Below, in pieces: positions 62,318 through 64,000 of a stretch of DNA of 64,000 nt (the first letter of the stretch is position 1; each line of letters opens with the position of its first letter). Made by a program: the position numbers and the translations under genes. The DNA lies in assembly GCF_000013385.1 (NCBI RefSeq), contig NC_007760.1:930001-994000 (forward strand), given 5' to 3'. Below the pieces are notes generated by a model that was given only the letters and a program-made list of their open reading frames with translations, was not told the DNA's origin and did not search any database. This DNA comes from Anaeromyxobacter dehalogenans 2CP-C (lineage in GTDB: Bacteria > Myxococcota > Myxococcia > Myxococcales > Anaeromyxobacteraceae).

Positions 62318-63568
62318 CTACTCCGCCCGCATCGCCTCGACGGGATCGAGCCGGGAGGCCCGCGCCGCGGGGTAGATGCCGAAGACCAGGCCGGCCGCCG
62401 CGGCGGAGCCGAGCGACAGCAGCACCGACCAGAGCGGCACCCGCGCCGGCACGACGTCCAGCTCCCGCGCGACCAGCGCCACGCCGCCGCCGAGCGCGAC
62501 GCCGATCGCGCCGCCCGCGAGCGCGAGCACCAGCGACTCGACCAGGAACTGCGCCAGGATCCGCTGGCGCCGCGCCCCCAGCGCCATCCGCACGCCGATC
62601 TCGCGGGTCCGCTCGGTGACCGAGACCAGCATGATGTTCATCACGCCGATGCCGCCCACCAGCAGCGAGAGCGCGCACAGGCCGAACGTGGCCGCGCCCA
62701 CCACCCGCGCCAGCCCGTCGAACAGGTCCGCGGCGGTGTCGTTCGAGAAGACCTCGAAGTCGTTCTCCTCGAGCGGGCCGAGCCCGCGCACCCGGCGGAG
62801 CGTCGCGACCACCTCGGCCATGGCCTGCGGCACGTCCTCCACGCGGGTGGCGCGGACCGCGAGGTTCGTGCCGAGGGCGCGCCCGAGCACCGCGTCGTAC
62901 GCGGTCCACGGGACCGCCACGAACCCGTCGCGCGACTCGAGCCCGAGCACCGTCCCCATCCGCTCCGCCACGCCCGCCACCTCGAACGGCACGCCGCGGA
63001 TCCGGATCTCGGCGCCCAGCGGGTCGGCCCCCGGGAACAGCACGTCGGCGACGCCCGCGCCCACGAACGCCACCCGGCGCGCCAGCGCCACGTCGGCGTG
63101 CGAGAGGAACCGCCCGCTCGCGACGGTGACCGCGTTGGTGAACTCGTAGTCGGGCAGGACCCCGAGCACGTCGATCTCGTTGCGCGTGGCGCGCGTCCGC
63201 GTGGCGACGGCCTCGGGCCGGCGCCCCTGCTCCTCGATCGAGACGAACGCGACGTGGGGCAGGCCGCGGAGCGCCTCCCCCTGCGCGCGGGTGATGTCCT
63301 TGCGGCTCGCGTACCGGTGCCACGCGTCGTGGCCCACGGTGACCATCGGGAACTTCTCCACCCGGAACGCGCCCGCCTCGAGCATGGAGAGCTGGCCGGT
63401 CATCTCCAGCCGCAGCCCCTCGGTGAGCGCCATCATCGCCACCACCGTGGCGGTGCCGATGACGATGCCGAGGGCGGTGAGGAGCGAGCGGAGCGGGCTC
63501 GCCCGCAGCGTGGCCGCGGCCATCCCGACGTCGTCGAGCCAGGAGCGCATCGCCTCCCAGTTCACCAC
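62318..63568 (-). CDS. MacB-type ABC transporter permease (FtsX family)
   Basis: 416 residues. One N-terminal helix around 'SLLTALGIVIGTATVVAMMAL' is followed by a large periplasmic MacB-PCD domain (about 45-270), then three C-terminal helices ('LCALSLLVGGIGVMNIMLVS', 'LVLALAGGAIGVALGGG' and 'LSLGSAAAAGLVFGIYPA'), with the FtsX motif 'VTERTREIGVRMALGARR'. This topology is that of MacB-like permeases that move lipoproteins, peptides or drugs mechanically. The ATPase is not next to it. The start is uncertain: GTG 63568 or 63565, or ATG 63550, none with a well-spaced ribosome site. Confidence 0.9.
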   Translation of the reverse strand: MVNWEAMRSWLDDVGMAAATLRASPLRSLLTALGIVIGTATVVAMMALTEGLRLEMTGQLSMLEAGAFRVEKFPMVTVGHDAWHRYASRKDITRAQGEALRGLPHVAFVSIEEQGRRPEAVATRTRATRNEIDVLGVLPDYEFTNAVTVASGRFLSHADVALARRVAFVGAGVADVLFPGADPLGAEIRIRGVPFEVAGVAERMGTVLGLESRDGFVAVPWTAYDAVLGRALGTNLAVRATRVEDVPQAMAEVVATLRRVRGLGPLEENDFEVFSNDTAADLFDGLARVVGAATFGLCALSLLVGGIGVMNIMLVSVTERTREIGVRMALGARRQRILAQFLVESLVLALAGGAIGVALGGGVALVARELDVVPARVPLWSVLLSLGSAAAAGLVFGIYPAARASRLDPVEAMRAE

Positions 63569-63631
63569 GCCGGCGCGCGGGCGTCACGCCCCGAAGGACC
63601 GCCGCGGCTCCGGCGGCGATCGGGGCCGCGC

Positions 63632-64000
63632 TCAGGCCGCGGCCGCGCGCGGCGGGTCGGGGCGGATGGCGAGCCGCAGCGGGCGGCCGGCGCGCAGCAC
63701 CTGGAGGTCGATCTCGCCGGCGCGGGCCAGCACCAGCACGCGCTGCAGGTCGTCCAGCGTCTGCACCGGGCTGCCGCTCGCCGCGACCAGCAGGTCGCCG
63801 GGCCGGAGCGCGGCCCGGCCGGCGGGCGCGCCCTCCACCACCTCGAGCACCCGCACCCCGCGCCCGTGGCCGGCCAGCGTGGCGTCGCGCGCCTCCAGGT
63901 CCTCGCCCCGGGCGGCGATCCCGAGGAACGGGCGGCGCACCTCGCCCTCGCGCATCAGCACCGAGGCCACCCACGCGGCGGTGTGCGCCGGCACCGCGAA
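63632..64000 (-). CDS. HtrA/DegP-like serine protease, C-terminal part
   Basis: The 3' end of a gene that starts beyond the right edge; 122 residues are visible. It opens with the end of a trypsin-like domain ('FAVPAHTAAWVASVLM', compare the 'FAIPINTA' motif of DegQ/HtrA) and then has a PDZ domain ('RRPFLGIAARGEDLEARD', 'PAGRAALRPGDLLVAASGSPV', 'LQVLRAGRPLRLAIRP'). The catalytic triad is outside the window. It lies upstream of the permease gene on the same strand, 63 bases away. Confidence 0.85.
   Translation of the reverse strand, partial: FAVPAHTAAWVASVLMREGEVRRPFLGIAARGEDLEARDATLAGHGRGVRVLEVVEGAPAGRAALRPGDLLVAASGSPVQTLDDLQRVLVLARAGEIDLQVLRAGRPLRLAIRPDPPRAAAA

Overview
The window is very GC-rich, densely coded DNA. 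Its gene content points to a myxobacterial (Myxococcota) genome of the Anaeromyxobacter type: sigma-54-type response regulators, a caa3-type oxidase, system II cytochrome c maturation, a selenocysteine formate dehydrogenase with its accessory genes, a NrfJ-like lipoprotein and a complete suf operon. The organism assignment is inference; there is no rRNA here to test it. I see no tRNA, rRNA, insertion sequence, integrase or CRISPR array. It reads as ordinary chromosome.

Layout. 1-1276: end of a cytochrome c oxidase operon (subunits I, III, IV). 1412-7841: a tight four-gene cassette of a sensory-rhodopsin-transducer-like (ASRT) protein, a pyruvate-oxidase-like ThDP enzyme, an enolase-superfamily enzyme and a large FAD/Fe-S dehydrogenase. 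It meets a convergent macro-domain gene. 8631-10031: an NtrC-like regulator whose receiver, Walker B and GAFTGA loop are all degenerate. 10152-12648: CcsA and ResB (cytochrome c maturation). 12981-15048: an anchored protein of unknown role and a LigC-type DNA ligase. 15049-21146: gltB-gltD. 21214-21873: a Gln-rich lipoprotein.

22084-30870 (minus strand) is a formate-oxidation cassette, in transcription order fdhD, Sec-containing FDH alpha, FDH beta, an NrfD-type membrane anchor, moaA and an OxlT-like transporter. Together these cover sulfuration and assembly, catalysis, electron transfer to the membrane, molybdopterin synthesis and probably substrate transport. 31179-40993 carries a HelD-like helicase, thiol peroxidase, a secreted M6 metalloprotease, an ABC-F ATPase, delta-1-pyrroline-5-carboxylate dehydrogenase and a small membrane protein. 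41082-43798 is a canonical sigma-54 response regulator and histidine kinase pair, divergent from an ABC-2 exporter (43938-45625). 45769-48906 holds a NrfJ/OB-fold lipoprotein, a pair of REP-like palindromes and recQ. 48901-50840 holds two envelope proteins and a YaeQ homologue.

51010-57411 is a complete suf operon (Rrf2 regulator, sufB-C-D-S-U-T) with a palindrome and a coupled 25-codon leader frame in front. 57430-64000 contains an FHA protein, a universal stress protein, a DUF4142 protein, a carboxypeptidase-regulatory/PDZ protein divergent from a TonB-like protein, a MacB-type permease and the C-terminus of an HtrA-like protease cut by the window edge.

Several genes start 6-10 bases after a -10-like hexamer and lack a Shine-Dalgarno sequence, which suggests leaderless transcripts. 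Two convergent gene pairs have both stop codons inside one palindromic hairpin.
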